Shown piece after piece: positions 26,941 to 35,771 of a stretch of 64,000 nucleotides of DNA (positions are counted from its first letter, which is position 1; every line of letters starts with the position of its first letter). Made by a program: the position numbers and the translations under genes. The DNA lies in contig NZ_FUYM01000005.1 in the NCBI RefSeq assembly GCF_900167915.1, positions 186,001-250,000 on the forward strand, read 5' to 3'. Under the pieces are notes generated by a model. It was not told the DNA's origin. It saw only the letters and a list, made by a program, of their open reading frames with translations, and ran no database searches. This stretch comes from Rhizorhabdus histidinilytica. GTDB taxonomy: Bacteria; Pseudomonadota; Alphaproteobacteria; Sphingomonadales; Sphingomonadaceae.

Positions 26941-28818
26941 ATGGGCCATTGGCGTTCGGATCGCGGCCGCGACACCTATGTCTGGTCGCCCGAGATGTAC
27001 CGCATCCTCGGCTTCCCGCCCGATACCGCGCCGACCAGCGAGATGATCCGCGCCCATTATCATCCCGACGACATCGACAAGGCCGACCTTGCGGTGGCGG
27101 AGACCTTCCGTACCGGATCGCTGCCGATGACGCGGCTCCGCTGGATGCGACCCGACGGACGGACAATCCACGTCCAGATCGCCGGGCAGCTCGACGGGCC
27201 CGAGACGATCATCGGCATCCTGCGCGACGTCACCGAGGAGGTCGAGACCGAACGCGCGCTGATCGCCGCACGCGACCAGGCCCGCGCCGCCGAACGTACC
27301 CGCGCCGAGATGCTAGAGGTGGTGAGCCATGAAATCCGGACGCCGATGCACGGCCTGCTCGCCGCGATCGACGCGCTGCGCCGCGAGCCGCAGGACAGCC
27401 AGCGCCAGGCCCAGTTCGCCAGCTTGAGCCAAGCGGCGACGACGGTCATGAGCGTGGTCGACGACATGCTCGACTATAGCCGTATCGAATCGGGCCGGGT
27501 GGTCATCGAGAGCATCAATTTCGACCTGGTGTCGGTTGTCCGCACCACGGTCGACCTCCACAACGGCGCAGCCGCGGCCAAGGGCCTCGGGCTCGACGCG
27601 TTCGGGCTCGACGGTGATCCCCGGCCGGTGCGCGGCGATCCCGCCCGGCTGCAGCAGCTGCTGTCGAATCTTATCAGCAACGCGATCAAATTCACCGAGA
27701 CGGGCCGCGTTTCGATCAGCTTGTCGCCGACGCGTTCCGACGGTGACGCCGACTGGTGGATGATCATCGTCCGCGACAGCGGGCGCGGCATCGGTCAGGA
27801 GGCGCTCGGCCGCATCTTCTCGCGGGGGGAGCAGGTCGACGCGGCACGGATGCGGCTGCAGGGGCGGACCGGGCTCGGCCTCGCGATCAGCCAGCAGCTG
27901 GCGGAGGCGATGGGCGGATCGATCGCCGCGTCGAGCGATCCGGGCAAGGGCACGACCTTCTCGGTCGAGCTGCCGTTCAAGCGCGCCGACGCCGCGGCGG
28001 CCGAGGCGATGGCCGGCAAGGCGACCGGGCCGATGCGCATTCTGCTGGCCGAGGACAATCCGATCAACCGCCGGCTGATGGCGGGCCTGCTCGCGCGCGA
28101 GGGACATGAGGTCGTCGCGGTCGAGGACGGCCGCAAGGCGCTGGGGGCGATCGCCACCCAGCCGTTCGACCTGGTGCTGATGGACATGCAGATGCCCGAG
28201 CTCGACGGGCTCGAGGCGACCCGCGCGATCCGCGCGCTCGATCCACCCGCATCGGACACGCCGATCCTGGCGATCAGCGCCGATTCGATGCCCGAGCGGC
28301 GCCGCGTCTATTTCGAGGCGGGGATCGACAGCTTCCTGCCCAAGCCGATCGTCTCGGGCCAGCTGCTCGACATGATCGGCACGATGCGCCGCAACCGGCC
28401 CGCCATGGCGGGGGCGGGCGGCGACAGCTTCGACCGGGAGCGGCTCAACCTGCTCGTCGAGACGGCGGGCTATGCCGACGCCGCGGTGCTGATGAAGATG
28501 CTGATGTTCGACGTCAGCGACCGGCCCCGGCGCATCGCCGCCGCGGTACGCGCGCAGGCCTGGGACCTGGCGATGGCCGAGACCGAGGCGCTGCGCACAC
28601 TGCTCGACAGCTTCGGCACCTTCAGCCTGTCGCGCCTGCTCGCCGCGATCGCCCGCCAATGCGCCCGGCAGACCTGCCCGCCGGCGGTGATCGACGAGTT
28701 GTTCGATCAGGCGAGCAAGCTCGGCGTGCTGCTCCAACACGAGATCGGCTCGGTCCCCACCCAGATCGCCCAGGCGATCGACAATGTCGTAGAAACCGAT
28801 TTCTCCCGAAATCGGTAG
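26941..28818 (+). CDS. Hybrid sensor histidine kinase / response regulator with degenerate Hpt domain
   Basis: 625 aa from the first ATG. PAS (1-100, YVWSPEMYRILGFPP), coiled linker, HisKA with EVVSHEIRTPMHG (His130), HATPase (NLISNAIKF, DSGRGIG, TGLGLAISQQLAEAMGG), receiver with ILLAEDNPINRRL, Asp415 in LVLMDMQMPELDG and Lys468, then a helical ~110-residue Hpt-like tail without any His in its helices. No membrane segment: cytosolic sensor. PAS-like sequence (RLLTLAESLAG) continues in frame upstream of the ATG to an ATT at 26878 preceded by GGGGAGCAGG, so the true start may be a rare codon. Adjacent CtrA-like site. Signal unknown. Confidence 0.88.
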   Translation: MGHWRSDRGRDTYVWSPEMYRILGFPPDTAPTSEMIRAHYHPDDIDKADLAVAETFRTGSLPMTRLRWMRPDGRTIHVQIAGQLDGPETIIGILRDVTEEVETERALIAARDQARAAERTRAEMLEVVSHEIRTPMHGLLAAIDALRREPQDSQRQAQFASLSQAATTVMSVVDDMLDYSRIESGRVVIESINFDLVSVVRTTVDLHNGAAAAKGLGLDAFGLDGDPRPVRGDPARLQQLLSNLISNAIKFTETGRVSISLSPTRSDGDADWWMIIVRDSGRGIGQEALGRIFSRGEQVDAARMRLQGRTGLGLAISQQLAEAMGGSIAASSDPGKGTTFSVELPFKRADAAAAEAMAGKATGPMRILLAEDNPINRRLMAGLLAREGHEVVAVEDGRKALGAIATQPFDLVLMDMQMPELDGLEATRAIRALDPPASDTPILAISADSMPERRRVYFEAGIDSFLPKPIVSGQLLDMIGTMRRNRPAMAGAGGDSFDRERLNLLVETAGYADAAVLMKMLMFDVSDRPRRIAAAVRAQAWDLAMAETEALRTLLDSFGTFSLSRLLAAIARQCARQTCPPAVIDELFDQASKLGVLLQHEIGSVPTQIAQAIDNVVETDFSRNR

Positions 28819-28827
28819 TTTGTTTGT
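28796..28827 (+). terminator. Intrinsic terminator overlapping the hybrid kinase 3' end
   Basis: An 8-bp perfect stem (CCGATTTC / GAAATCGG, loop TCCC) lies in the last codons, immediately followed by the TAG stop and TTTGTTTGTT. The stem plus T-rich tail fits a rho-independent terminator. The three-hairpin repeat starts a few bases later. Confidence 0.6.
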
Positions 28828-28832
28828 TGGGC

Positions 28833-28924
28833 CCTCAGGCGCCGGGCGCGAGGCATCCGCCTCGCTTGGCTATCCTCGCATAAGCTCGGGCGGCCATTCG
28901 GCCTTACGGGACGCTGCGCGTCCC
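28833..28924 (+). repeat. Three-hairpin 3' element, copy A
   Basis: Order on the plus strand: CCTCAGGCGCCGG, hairpin 1 (GCGAGG-CATCCG-CCTCGC), linker TTGGCTATCCTCGCATAAGC, hairpin 2 (GGCC-ATTC-GGCC), TTAC, hairpin 3 (GGGACGC-TGC-GCGTCCC). It starts 14 nt after the hybrid kinase stop codon. Copy B faces it from the opposite strand, so together they form a ~200-bp inverted repeat between convergent genes. Confidence 0.8.
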
Positions 28925-28948
28925 GTTCCACCGCAAGAGCTTGACCTC

Positions 28949-29037
28949 GGAGCCCGGAGGGCTCCGCAAGCGCGAATGCGCGCCCGAGCTTATGCGAGGA
29001 TAGCCAAGTGCGCGGATGCGCACGCCGGCGCCTGAGG
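28949..29037 (-). repeat. Three-hairpin 3' element, copy B
   Basis: Read on the minus strand from 29037: CCTCAGGCGCCGG, hairpin 1 (GTGCG-CATCCG-CGCAC), the same 20-nt linker as copy A, hairpin 2 (GCGC-ATTC-GCGC), TTGC, hairpin 3 (GGAGCCC-TCC-GGGCTCC). It starts 22 nt after the rnhA stop codon. All three stems differ from copy A yet stay fully paired. Confidence 0.8.
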
Positions 29038-29040
29038 CCA

Positions 29041-29072
29041 AACAAACAAAAGCTCGGGCTTACAGCCCGAGC
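29041..29072 (-). terminator. Intrinsic terminator overlapping the rnhA stop codon
   Basis: On the minus strand a 9-bp perfect stem (GCTCGGGCT / AGCCCGAGC, 3-nt loop) spans the TAA stop of rnhA and is followed at once by TTTTGTTTGTTT, a clear rho-independent terminator shape. Confidence 0.7.
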
Positions 29073-29500
29073 GCCGCGTCGCTCGCCAGCTTGTCGGCGC
29101 GTTCGTTGTCGGGATGGCCGGCATGGCCCTTCACCCAGATCCATTCGATCCGGTGCGGCGCCGCGGCGGCGAGCAGGCGCTGCCAGAGCTCGGCATTCTT
29201 GACCGGCTTCTTGTCGGCGGTCTTCCAGCCATTCTTGCGCCAGCCGTGGATCCACTTGGTCAGCCCGTCCATGACGTAGCGGCTGTCGGTCGACAGCTTG
29301 ACCCGGCACGGCTTCCTGAGCGCTTCCAAGGCGCTGATCGCGGCCATCAGCTCCATGCGATTGTTGGTGCTGGGGTTCTCGGCGCCCGACATCTCCTTCT
29401 CGGTCGCGCCGAAGCGGAGCAGCGCGCCCCAGCCGCCGCGCCCGGGATTGCCCTTGCACGCGCCGTCGGTCGCGATCTCGACGAGGGGAAGCTCGGTCAT
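29060..29500 (-). CDS. rnhA: Ribonuclease HI
   Basis: 146 aa. Cuts the RNA strand of RNA-DNA hybrids. The metal-binding carboxylates are in place: [13 protein letters not shown] (Asp10), [12 protein letters not shown] (Glu), [11 protein letters not shown] (Asp) and NERADKLA (Asp). The Met at 29500 starts right before the first beta-strand; 29548 would add an unrelated stretch. Third gene of the ispH-thrB-rnhA operon, 10 nt after thrB. Confidence 0.95.
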   Translation of the reverse strand: MTELPLVEIATDGACKGNPGRGGWGALLRFGATEKEMSGAENPSTNNRMELMAAISALEALRKPCRVKLSTDSRYVMDGLTKWIHGWRKNGWKTADKKPVKNAELWQRLLAAAAPHRIEWIWVKGHAGHPDNERADKLASDAALGL

Positions 29501-29510
29501 GGCGGAAAGG

Positions 29511-30473
29511 TCAGGCCGCGACGAGCGTTTCGGGATCGGCCTCGGCATAGAAGTCGAGCCGGCGCAGGAAGGCGATCGGGTCCTTGCGGGTGACGAGCGC
29601 GTCGGCCGGCGTATTGAGCCAGTCCCAGGCGCGGGTCAGCAGGAAGCGCAGGCACGCGCCGCGCGCCAGGATCGGGAAGGCGAGCCGCTCGTCGGTCGAC
29701 AGGCCGAACTGGCGGTCGTAGCCGGCGATCAACGCCCGGCCCAGATCGGCGTGGTAGCCGGTGCCGTCATTTTCGAAGCACCAGGCGGCGTGGGTCACCG
29801 CCACGTCCCAGGCGCGGATGTCGGTGCAGGCGAAGTAGAAGTCGATGACGCCGCTCACCTCGTCGCCCAGCATCAGCACATTGTCGGGGAAGAGATCGGC
29901 GTGGATCACCGCGGTCGGCAGGTGGCGCGGCCAGTTCGCCTCCAGCCACTCGACCTCCGCCATCACCCGGCCGCGCAGGCCGGGCTGGATATGGTCGAGG
30001 TCGGCACCGCACCGCTCGGCCAGCGCGCGCCAGCCAGCGAGGTCGAGGCTGTTGGGCCGGCCGAGCCGGAAGTCGGCGAGCGCCTTGTGCATGTCGCCGA
30101 GCGCCCCGCCCGCCGCGCGCGCCTGCGCCGGGGTCGGATGGGTGACCGACACGCCCGACAGGAATTCGATCAGGCAAGCGGGTCGCCCGGCCAGCGTCTG
30201 GAGCTGCTCGCCGCGCCGGTCGCGCAGCATGCGCGGGATGTTGAGGCCCTTGGCGGCGAGATGGTCGGTCAGCGCGCAGAAGAAGGGCAGGTCGTCGACG
30301 TTCACCCGCTTCTCGTAAAGCGTCAGGATGAAGCGGCCGGCGGTCGTCTCGATCAGGTAGTTGCTGTTCTCGACCCCCTCGGCGATTCCCTTCGCCGACA
30401 GCAGCGTGCCGACGTCGTAACGGTGGAGGAAGGCGGTCATCTCCTCCGTGGAGACCTGCGTGTAGACGGCCAT
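29511..30473 (-). CDS. thrB: Homoserine kinase (APH-fold ThrB)
   Basis: 320 aa. Phosphorylates homoserine on the way to threonine. This is the aminoglycoside-kinase-like ThrB form common in alphaproteobacteria, starting [21 protein letters not shown] with [22 protein letters not shown]; the catalytic loop is [14 protein letters not shown] and the metal motif [19 protein letters not shown]. The ATG overlaps the ispH stop (TGATG). The conserved ispH-thrB-rnhA order supports the call. Confidence 0.94.
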   Translation of the reverse strand: MAVYTQVSTEEMTAFLHRYDVGTLLSAKGIAEGVENSNYLIETTAGRFILTLYEKRVNVDDLPFFCALTDHLAAKGLNIPRMLRDRRGEQLQTLAGRPACLIEFLSGVSVTHPTPAQARAAGGALGDMHKALADFRLGRPNSLDLAGWRALAERCGADLDHIQPGLRGRVMAEVEWLEANWPRHLPTAVIHADLFPDNVLMLGDEVSGVIDFYFACTDIRAWDVAVTHAAWCFENDGTGYHADLGRALIAGYDRQFGLSTDERLAFPILARGACLRFLLTRAWDWLNTPADALVTRKDPIAFLRRLDFYAEADPETLVAA

Positions 30474-31423
30474 CAGGCGACCAGCGCCCTGGGGAGCTTG
30501 AACAACATGTCCTCCGTCACCGATTCGACCTCGCATTCGCGGACGGCGAAGCGGGTCGCCAGCATATCGACCAGTTCGCGCACCAATATCTCGGGCGCCG
30601 AGGCGCCGGCGGTGATGCCCAGCGTGGCGACGCCGTCGAGCCAGGCGAAGTCGATCTCGGCCGCGCGCTGGATCAGCCGAGCCTTGACGCCCTGCCGCTC
30701 GGCCACCTCGACGAGGCGCAGCGAGTTGGAGCTGTTGGGCGCGCCGATCACCAGCATCGCGTCGCATTTCGGCGCGATCGCCTTGACCGCAGCCTGGCGG
30801 TTCGAGGTGGCGTAGCAGATGTCCTCGCTGCGCGGCGCCTCGATCTGCGGGAAGCGGCGGCGCAGCACGCCGATGATCTCGACGGTGTCGTCGACCGACA
30901 GGGTGGTCTGGCTGAGGAAGGCGAGCGGGGCGCCGTCGGGCACCGCCACCGCCTCGGCGTCGGCGGCGGTCTCGACCAGCGTCATCACGCCCTCGGGCAC
31001 CTGGCCGAAGGTGCCGATCACCTCGGGATGGCCCTTGTGGCCGATGAACAGGATATGGTGGCCGTTCTTCACCAGCCGCTCGGCCTGGCGGTGGACCTTC
31101 GACACCAGCGGACAGGTCGCGTCGAGATAGTTGAGCCCGCGCTCGGCGGCCTTGGCAGGCACCGCCTTGGGCACGCCGTGCGCCGAGAAGACGACGGGGA
31201 CGTCGTCGGGTACCTCGTCGAGCTCCTCGACGAAGATCGCGCCCTTCGCCTTCAGGTCGTCGACGACATATTTGTTGTGGACGATCTCGTGCCGGACATA
31301 GACGGGCGGGCCGTATTTCTCGATCGTCAGCTCGACGATGCGGATCGCCCGGTCGACGCCCGCGCAGAAGCCGCGCGGCGCGGCGATCAGCAGGTCGAGC
31401 GGGGGAAGAGCGGTATCGGCCAT
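30473..31423 (-). CDS. ispH: 4-Hydroxy-3-methylbut-2-enyl diphosphate reductase
   Basis: 316 aa. Last step of the MEP isoprenoid pathway, giving IPP and DMAPP through a 4Fe-4S cluster. The three cluster cysteines are visible in [25 protein letters not shown] and [25 protein letters not shown] and [14 protein letters not shown] are substrate-binding stretches. First gene of the reverse operon with thrB and rnhA. Divergent from the lipoprotein gene across a gap carrying a short repeat. Confidence 0.96.
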   Translation of the reverse strand: MADTALPPLDLLIAAPRGFCAGVDRAIRIVELTIEKYGPPVYVRHEIVHNKYVVDDLKAKGAIFVEELDEVPDDVPVVFSAHGVPKAVPAKAAERGLNYLDATCPLVSKVHRQAERLVKNGHHILFIGHKGHPEVIGTFGQVPEGVMTLVETAADAEAVAVPDGAPLAFLSQTTLSVDDTVEIIGVLRRRFPQIEAPRSEDICYATSNRQAAVKAIAPKCDAMLVIGAPNSSNSLRLVEVAERQGVKARLIQRAAEIDFAWLDGVATLGITAGASAPEILVRELVDMLATRFAVRECEVESVTEDMLFKLPRALVA

Positions 31424-31435
31424 GGCTGGGCCTTA

Positions 31436-31488
31436 GAGCCTGATCACCGAAGGGGAAAGCGCTTTGCGCTTCCACCTCAAACGATCAC
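31436..31488. repeat. GAGCCTGATCA-type intergenic repeat
   Basis: GAGCCTGATCA, then a hairpin GGAAAGCGC-TT-TGCGCTTCC region, then ACCTCAAACGATCA. The same order of words (GAGCCTGAT, GGAAGCGC, GCGCTTCC, CCTCA, ACGATCA) recurs at 51759-51818. It lies between the divergent ispH and lipoprotein genes. Confidence 0.55.
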
Positions 31489-31562
31489 ACACTATGCATT
31501 GCGCCGACCGACGGCCGGGCGGATGTGCATCGCCCGGTGATGAAGTGAAGGATGCCGACCCC

Positions 31563-32210
31563 GTGCAGTTTCCCAAGACCTCCGCGATCCTCCTTGCCAT
31601 GCTCGTGCTCGCGGCCTGCAAGACGGATACCGAGTTCGACGAGCGCGGCGGCTTCCGGATCGCCCGGTCGGCCTGCCCGGCGACGGCGATCCCGACCTAT
31701 ACGGGCGACATCACCCTGTTCAATCCGCCGGCCGAGCGCCGCGCCGAGGCGATCGACGTCACCGCCAGCATCGCCAACCTGCGCGCCACCTGCAACGAGG
31801 CCGGCAACGGCCCGCAGATCCAGGTGACCGCCGAGTTCGACGTCCAGGCGCGCCGCGCCACCGCCGGCCCCGCACGCACCGTCACCCTGCCCTGGTTCGC
31901 GACGGTGCTGCGCGCCGGCACCAAGATCGAATCGAAACAGCTCGGCCAGGTGTCGATCGTCTTCCCCGAGGGCCAGCTGCGCGGTACGGTCCACACCTCC
32001 GCCACCGCGATGGTCTCGCGCGCCGCGGCGACCCTGTCCGAGGACATCGTCCGGCGGATCAACCGCAAGCGCAAGGCGGGCGACGCCGACGCCGCGCTCG
32101 ACCCGATGAACGAACCCGCGGTGCGCGAAGCGGTCAACAACGCCAATTTCGAGCTACTGATCGGCTTCCAGCTCACCGAGAGCCAGCTCGCCTACAACGC
32201 CGCGCGCTGA
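31563..32210 (+). CDS. Conserved hypothetical lipoprotein
   Basis: 215 aa from a GTG. The first ~20 residues form a lipoprotein signal peptide with lipobox LVLAAC, then KTDTEFDERG. The mature part has regular beta-rich stretches (ITLFNPPAERRAEAIDVTAS, IQVTAEFDVQARRA) and ends in a helical region; no catalytic motif is seen and I recognise no named family. Probably anchored to the envelope facing the periplasm. An ATG at 31464 would hide the signal peptide and is rejected. A T6 tract follows the stop, then repeat copy C. Confidence 0.75.
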   Translation: MQFPKTSAILLAMLVLAACKTDTEFDERGGFRIARSACPATAIPTYTGDITLFNPPAERRAEAIDVTASIANLRATCNEAGNGPQIQVTAEFDVQARRATAGPARTVTLPWFATVLRAGTKIESKQLGQVSIVFPEGQLRGTVHTSATAMVSRAAATLSEDIVRRINRKRKAGDADAALDPMNEPAVREAVNNANFELLIGFQLTESQLAYNAAR

Positions 32211-32220
32211 TTTTTTAGAC

Positions 32221-32355
32221 CCTCAGGCGCCGGGCGGCCAGCATTCGCTGGCCTTGGCTTTCCTCGCATAAGCGACGGCGCAGCCAGCGCGAGGCGCTGG
32301 CGAGCGCGGAGCGCGGAGCTCGGCGGCCGTTCGGCCTTGCGGGCCCTTCGGGCCC
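32221..32355 (+). repeat. Three-hairpin 3' element, copy C (with insert)
   Basis: CCTCAGGCGCCGG, hairpin 1 (GGCCAG-CATTCG-CTGGCC), linker TTGGCTTTCCTCGCATAAGC (one change from the other copies), a ~50-nt insert with its own CAGCGC/GCGCTG stem, hairpin 2 (GGCC-GTTC-GGCC), TTGC, hairpin 3 (GGGCCC-TTC-GGGCCC). It starts 10 nt after the lipoprotein stop and lies 129 nt before the glycine riboswitch on the same strand. Confidence 0.75.
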
Positions 32356-32483
32356 GTGTCCTGCTTCGATCGCCCCTCCTTCGAATCTGTGGATCGTTTC
32401 GGGCGCCGCCACATCGGTCGTTGACTTGGGAGCGGCGCCACGCCAAGGCTGGCCGCGTCGTCGCCGGGATACCGGCGCTGACC

Positions 32484-32682
32484 ATGCGGGAGAGCGTCGG
32501 GGAGACCCGGCCGCCGAAGGAGCAACCGCCCCGGAATCTCTCAGGTCAAAGGACCGCGTGGTTAGGATCGACACTCTGGAAAGCGGATGGGCGGCCTATA
32601 GGCTGGTCATCCCACCGAAGGGGTAAGCCGGACCGTCTCAGGTGCGGCGAAAGCTCTCAGGTTCCGTGACAGAGGGGGCCAT
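32484..32682 (+). ncRNA. Tandem glycine riboswitch of the gcv operon
   Basis: Two glycine aptamers in series. The first carries GGGAGAG (32488 on), GCCGAAGGAGCAA and CTCTCAGGTCAAAGGACCG; the second carries ACTCTGGAAAG, CACCGAAGGGGTAA and CTCTCAGGTTCCGTGACAGA. These are the conserved cores of the gcvT riboswitch. The gene below is gcvT, so glycine binding should turn on its own cleavage system. About 50 nt separate it from the GTG start and hold the expression platform. A weak TTGACT at 32421 could be the -35 element. Confidence 0.95.
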
Positions 32683-32732
32683 GATCGACGGGCGAACCGC
32701 GCCCGGCGTCACTGGCCGTCACGGAGAGCATT

Positions 32733-33863
32733 GTGAGCGAAGACCTGACCCCCGAAGAGCAGGACGACATCATCCAGACCCTGCCGCTCGACCGGTGGCA
32801 CCGCGACCAGGGCGCGCGCATGGTGCCCTTCGCCGGCTATTCGATGCCGATCCAATATGAAGGCATCCTCGCCGAGCATCTGTGGACCCGCGAATCGGCG
32901 GGGCTGTTCGACGTGTCGCACATGGGCCAGCTGCTGGTCAGCGGCGACGGAGTCGATACGGCGCTCGAGGCGCTGATGCCGGGCGACTTCGTCAATCTCG
33001 GCGTCGACCGGATGCGCTATTCGCTGCTGCTCGACGATCAGGGCGGCATCCTCGACGACCTGATGGTGACGCGCCGCGCGGGCGACTTCTACCTGGTCGT
33101 CAACGGCGCGACCAAGGCCGACGACATCGCCCATCTCCACGAACATCTGCCCGAGGAACTGACGCTCAACCATCTCGACGAGCACGCGCTGCTGGCGCTG
33201 CAGGGCCCCAAAGCGGTCGACGCGCTTTCCCGTATCTGCCCCGGGGTCGAGATGCTGACCTTCATGACCGCCGGCGCGTTCGAGCTGGCCGGGGCGCCGG
33301 TGTGGATCAGCCGCTCGGGCTATACCGGCGAAGACGGGTTCGAAATCTCGCTCCCCGCCGAGGCGGCCGAGGCGGCGGCGACGCTGCTGCTCGCCCAGCC
33401 CGAGGTGAAGCCGATCGGCCTGGGCGCGCGCGATTCGCTGCGGCTCGAGGCCGGTCTGCCGCTCTACGGCCACGACCTCGACACCGATACCGATCCGGCG
33501 ACCGCCGGCCTCGGCTTCGCGGTGCCCAAGCGCCGCCGCGCCGAGGGCGGCTTTCCGGGCGCGACCCGGATCGTCCGCGACCTGCGCGAGGGCCCCGCCC
33601 GCAAGCGGATCGGCCTGATCCTCGCGGGCCGCCTGCCGGCGCGCGAGGGCGCGCCGATCTTCGACGGCGACACGCCGGTCGGCGCGGTCAGCTCGGGCGG
33701 CTTCTCGCCCTCGCTGCAGGTGCCGATCGCGATGGGCTATGTCCAGGCGGCCAGCGCCGAGCTCAACCGCCCGCTCCAGATCGAGGTGCGCGGCAAGCGG
33801 CTCGACGCCGTCGTCGCCCCCATGCCTTTCGTCCCCCACCGTTATGTCCGCCAAGGGAGCTGA
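32733..33863 (+). CDS. gcvT: Glycine cleavage system aminomethyltransferase (T protein)
   Basis: 376 aa. Takes the aminomethyl group from lipoyl-GcvH, releases ammonia and makes 5,10-methylene-THF. Family motifs: MVPFAGYSMPIQYEGILAEH, AGLFDVSHMGQL, SRSGYTGEDGFEIS and LGARDSLRLEAGLPLYGHDL. The GTG start at 32733 follows GGAGAG; no ATG lies between it and the riboswitch in frame. First gene of the operon. Confidence 0.96.
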   Translation: MSEDLTPEEQDDIIQTLPLDRWHRDQGARMVPFAGYSMPIQYEGILAEHLWTRESAGLFDVSHMGQLLVSGDGVDTALEALMPGDFVNLGVDRMRYSLLLDDQGGILDDLMVTRRAGDFYLVVNGATKADDIAHLHEHLPEELTLNHLDEHALLALQGPKAVDALSRICPGVEMLTFMTAGAFELAGAPVWISRSGYTGEDGFEISLPAEAAEAAATLLLAQPEVKPIGLGARDSLRLEAGLPLYGHDLDTDTDPATAGLGFAVPKRRRAEGGFPGATRIVRDLREGPARKRIGLILAGRLPAREGAPIFDGDTPVGAVSSGGFSPSLQVPIAMGYVQAASAELNRPLQIEVRGKRLDAVVAPMPFVPHRYVRQGS

Positions 33864-33866
33864 CCG

Positions 33867-34238
33867 ATGACGACCTATTTCACCGAAGACCATGAGTGGA
33901 TCACCGTCAACGGCGGCACCGCCACCGTCGGCATCACCGATTATGCGCAGGCCCAGCTCGGCGACATCGTGTTCGTCGAGCTGCCCGCCGCCGGCGCCAA
34001 CGTCGCCAAGGGCGGCGAGGCCGCGGTGGTCGAATCGGTCAAGGCGGCCTCGGACGTGTTCGCCCCCGTCACCGGCACGGTGAGCGAGGTCAACGCCGCG
34101 CTGGAGGAGGACCCCGCCCTGGTCAACAGCGCACCCGAGGGCGACGGCTGGTTCTTCAAGCTCGCGCTCGCCGACCCGGCCGAGCTCGAGGGCCTGATGG
34201 ACGCCGCCGCTTACAAGGCGTTCTGCGAGGGATTGTGA
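33867..34238 (+). CDS. gcvH: Glycine cleavage system H protein
   Basis: 123 aa. Lipoyl carrier shuttling between P, T and L proteins. The lipoylated lysine is in [24 protein letters not shown] at the start and [15 protein letters not shown] are family stretches. It begins 3 nt after gcvT. The L protein gene is not in the window and is probably shared with the 2-oxoacid dehydrogenases. Confidence 0.97.
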   Translation: MTTYFTEDHEWITVNGGTATVGITDYAQAQLGDIVFVELPAAGANVAKGGEAAVVESVKAASDVFAPVTGTVSEVNAALEEDPALVNSAPEGDGWFFKLALADPAELEGLMDAAAYKAFCEGL

Positions 34239-34242
34239 CCCT

Positions 34243-34392
34243 CTCCCCCTCCCTTTCAAGGGAGGGGGGCCGGGGGGTGGGTGCGAGCGCAGCTCTAGCA
34301 TCCTCGGCCTCCCGCACGGCTACGCCGAGGGGCATCGAGCCCCCCGGCTCCGCCACCCACCCCTAGCCCCTCCCTTGAAGGGAGGGGGGAGT
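34243..34392. repeat. 150-bp inverted repeat inside the gcv operon
   Basis: Two hairpins of type CCCTCCCTT-nn-AAGGGAGGG (about 34249 and 34370) end an imperfect inverted repeat whose arms also share GGGGGTGGGTG / CACCCACCCC. It fills the gcvH-gcvPA gap, the only large gap in this operon, and places GGAGGGGGGAG 7 nt before the gcvPA start, so it supplies that gene's ribosome site. Confidence 0.7.
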
Positions 34393-34400
34393 AACGTGCG

Positions 34401-35771
34401 ATGCGCTACCTGCCCCTCACCGATGCCGATCGTTCGGCGATGCTCGCCAGGATCGGCGCCGCCTCGATCGACGACCTGTTCGCCGACGTGCCCGAGGCCG
34501 CGCGCCTCGCCGGGCCGATCGCCGGTCTGCCCGCTCATGCTTCCGAGCTGGCGGTCGAGCGGCATATGAGCCGGCTCGCCAGGCGCAACCTGTCGGCGGG
34601 GGAGGCGCCCTTCTTCCTCGGCTGCGGCGCCTATCGCCACCATGTCCCGGCCAGCGTCGATCACCTGATCCAGCGCGGCGAGTTCCTGACCAGCTACACC
34701 CCCTATCAGCCCGAGATCGCGCAGGGCACGCTGCAGGCGCTGTTCGAGTTTCAGACACAAGTGGCGCGGCTGTTCGGCTGCGACGTCGCCAACGCCTCGA
34801 TGTATGACGGGTCGACCGCCTGCTGGGAGGCGATCACCATGGCCCGCCGCGTCACCAAGCGGGCGAAGGCCGTCCTGTCGGCGGGCCTCCACCCGCATTA
34901 TGTCTCGCTCGCCAAGACGATGGCACGCTTCACCGGCGACCGGCTCGACGTCGCCATCCCCGATCTCACCCCCGGCGCGCCCGGCGACGACATGGCCCGC
35001 CTGCTCGCTGCGATCGACGGCGAGACGAGCTGCGTCGTCGTCCAGAACCCCAATATCCTCGGCCATGTCGCCGACCTGTCCGAGCTGGCGGCACGGGCCC
35101 ATGAGAAGGGCGCGCTGCTGGTCGTCGTCGTCACCGAGCCGGTGGCGCTCGGCGCGATCCGCTCGCCCGGCGAGATGGGTGCCGACATCGTCGTCGGCGA
35201 AGGCCAGTCGATCGGCGTCGGCCTCAACTTCGGCGGTCCCTATGTCGGCCTGTTCGCCTGCGCCGAGAAGCATGTCCGCCAGATGCCCGGCCGCCTCGCC
35301 GGGGTCACCGCCGACGCCGACGGCCAGCGCGGCTTCGTGCTGACCCTGTCGACCCGCGAGCAGCATATCCGCCGCGAGAAGGCGACCTCGAACATCTGCA
35401 CCAATGCCGGGCTCTGCGCGCTCGCCTTCTCGATCCACCTGACCCTGCTCGGCGAGACCGGGCTGCGCCGCCTGGCCGAGCTCAACCATGCCGGCGCGGT
35501 CGCCGCGGCGGAGCGGCTGGCGCGGGTTCCCGGTGTCGAGCTGGTCAACGGCGCCTTCTTCAACGAGTTCACCCTGAAGCTGCCCCGCGAGGCGCGGCCG
35601 GTGGTCCGCTCGCTCGCCGACAAGGGCATTCTCGGCGGTGTCTCGCTCGGCCGGCTCTATCCGGGTGAGGCGAGCCTCGCGGGCGGCCTGGTCGTCGCTG
35701 TGACCGAGACGGCGAGCGGGGAGGACGTCGAAACCCTGGCCCAGGCCCTCGAAGCGGAGATCGCGGCATGA
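34401..35771 (+). CDS. gcvPA: Glycine dehydrogenase (decarboxylating) subunit 1
   Basis: 456 aa, the N-terminal half of P protein in organisms with a split Gcv[21 protein letters not shown], then [38 protein letters not shown] and [14 protein letters not shown] are family marks. It pairs with GcvPB to decarboxylate glycine on PLP. The stop overlaps the gcvPB start (ATGA). Confidence 0.96.
   Translation: MRYLPLTDADRSAMLARIGAASIDDLFADVPEAARLAGPIAGLPAHASELAVERHMSRLARRNLSAGEAPFFLGCGAYRHHVPASVDHLIQRGEFLTSYTPYQPEIAQGTLQALFEFQTQVARLFGCDVANASMYDGSTACWEAITMARRVTKRAKAVLSAGLHPHYVSLAKTMARFTGDRLDVAIPDLTPGAPGDDMARLLAAIDGETSCVVVQNPNILGHVADLSELAARAHEKGALLVVVVTEPVALGAIRSPGEMGADIVVGEGQSIGVGLNFGGPYVGLFACAEKHVRQMPGRLAGVTADADGQRGFVLTLSTREQHIRREKATSNICTNAGLCALAFSIHLTLLGETGLRRLAELNHAGAVAAAERLARVPGVELVNGAFFNEFTLKLPREARPVVRSLADKGILGGVSLGRLYPGEASLAGGLVVAVTETASGEDVETLAQALEAEIAA

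Noticed and set aside
28819-29059. Integron attC site or cassette border for the paired 3' elements
   Set aside because: attC-type R' (GTTRRRY) and R'' boxes are absent, the elements have three separate hairpins, and no integrase is nearby.
28819-29059. CRISPR array from repeated units around 28.8-29.1 kb
   Set aside because: Only two units in opposite orientation with no regular spacers and no cas gene.
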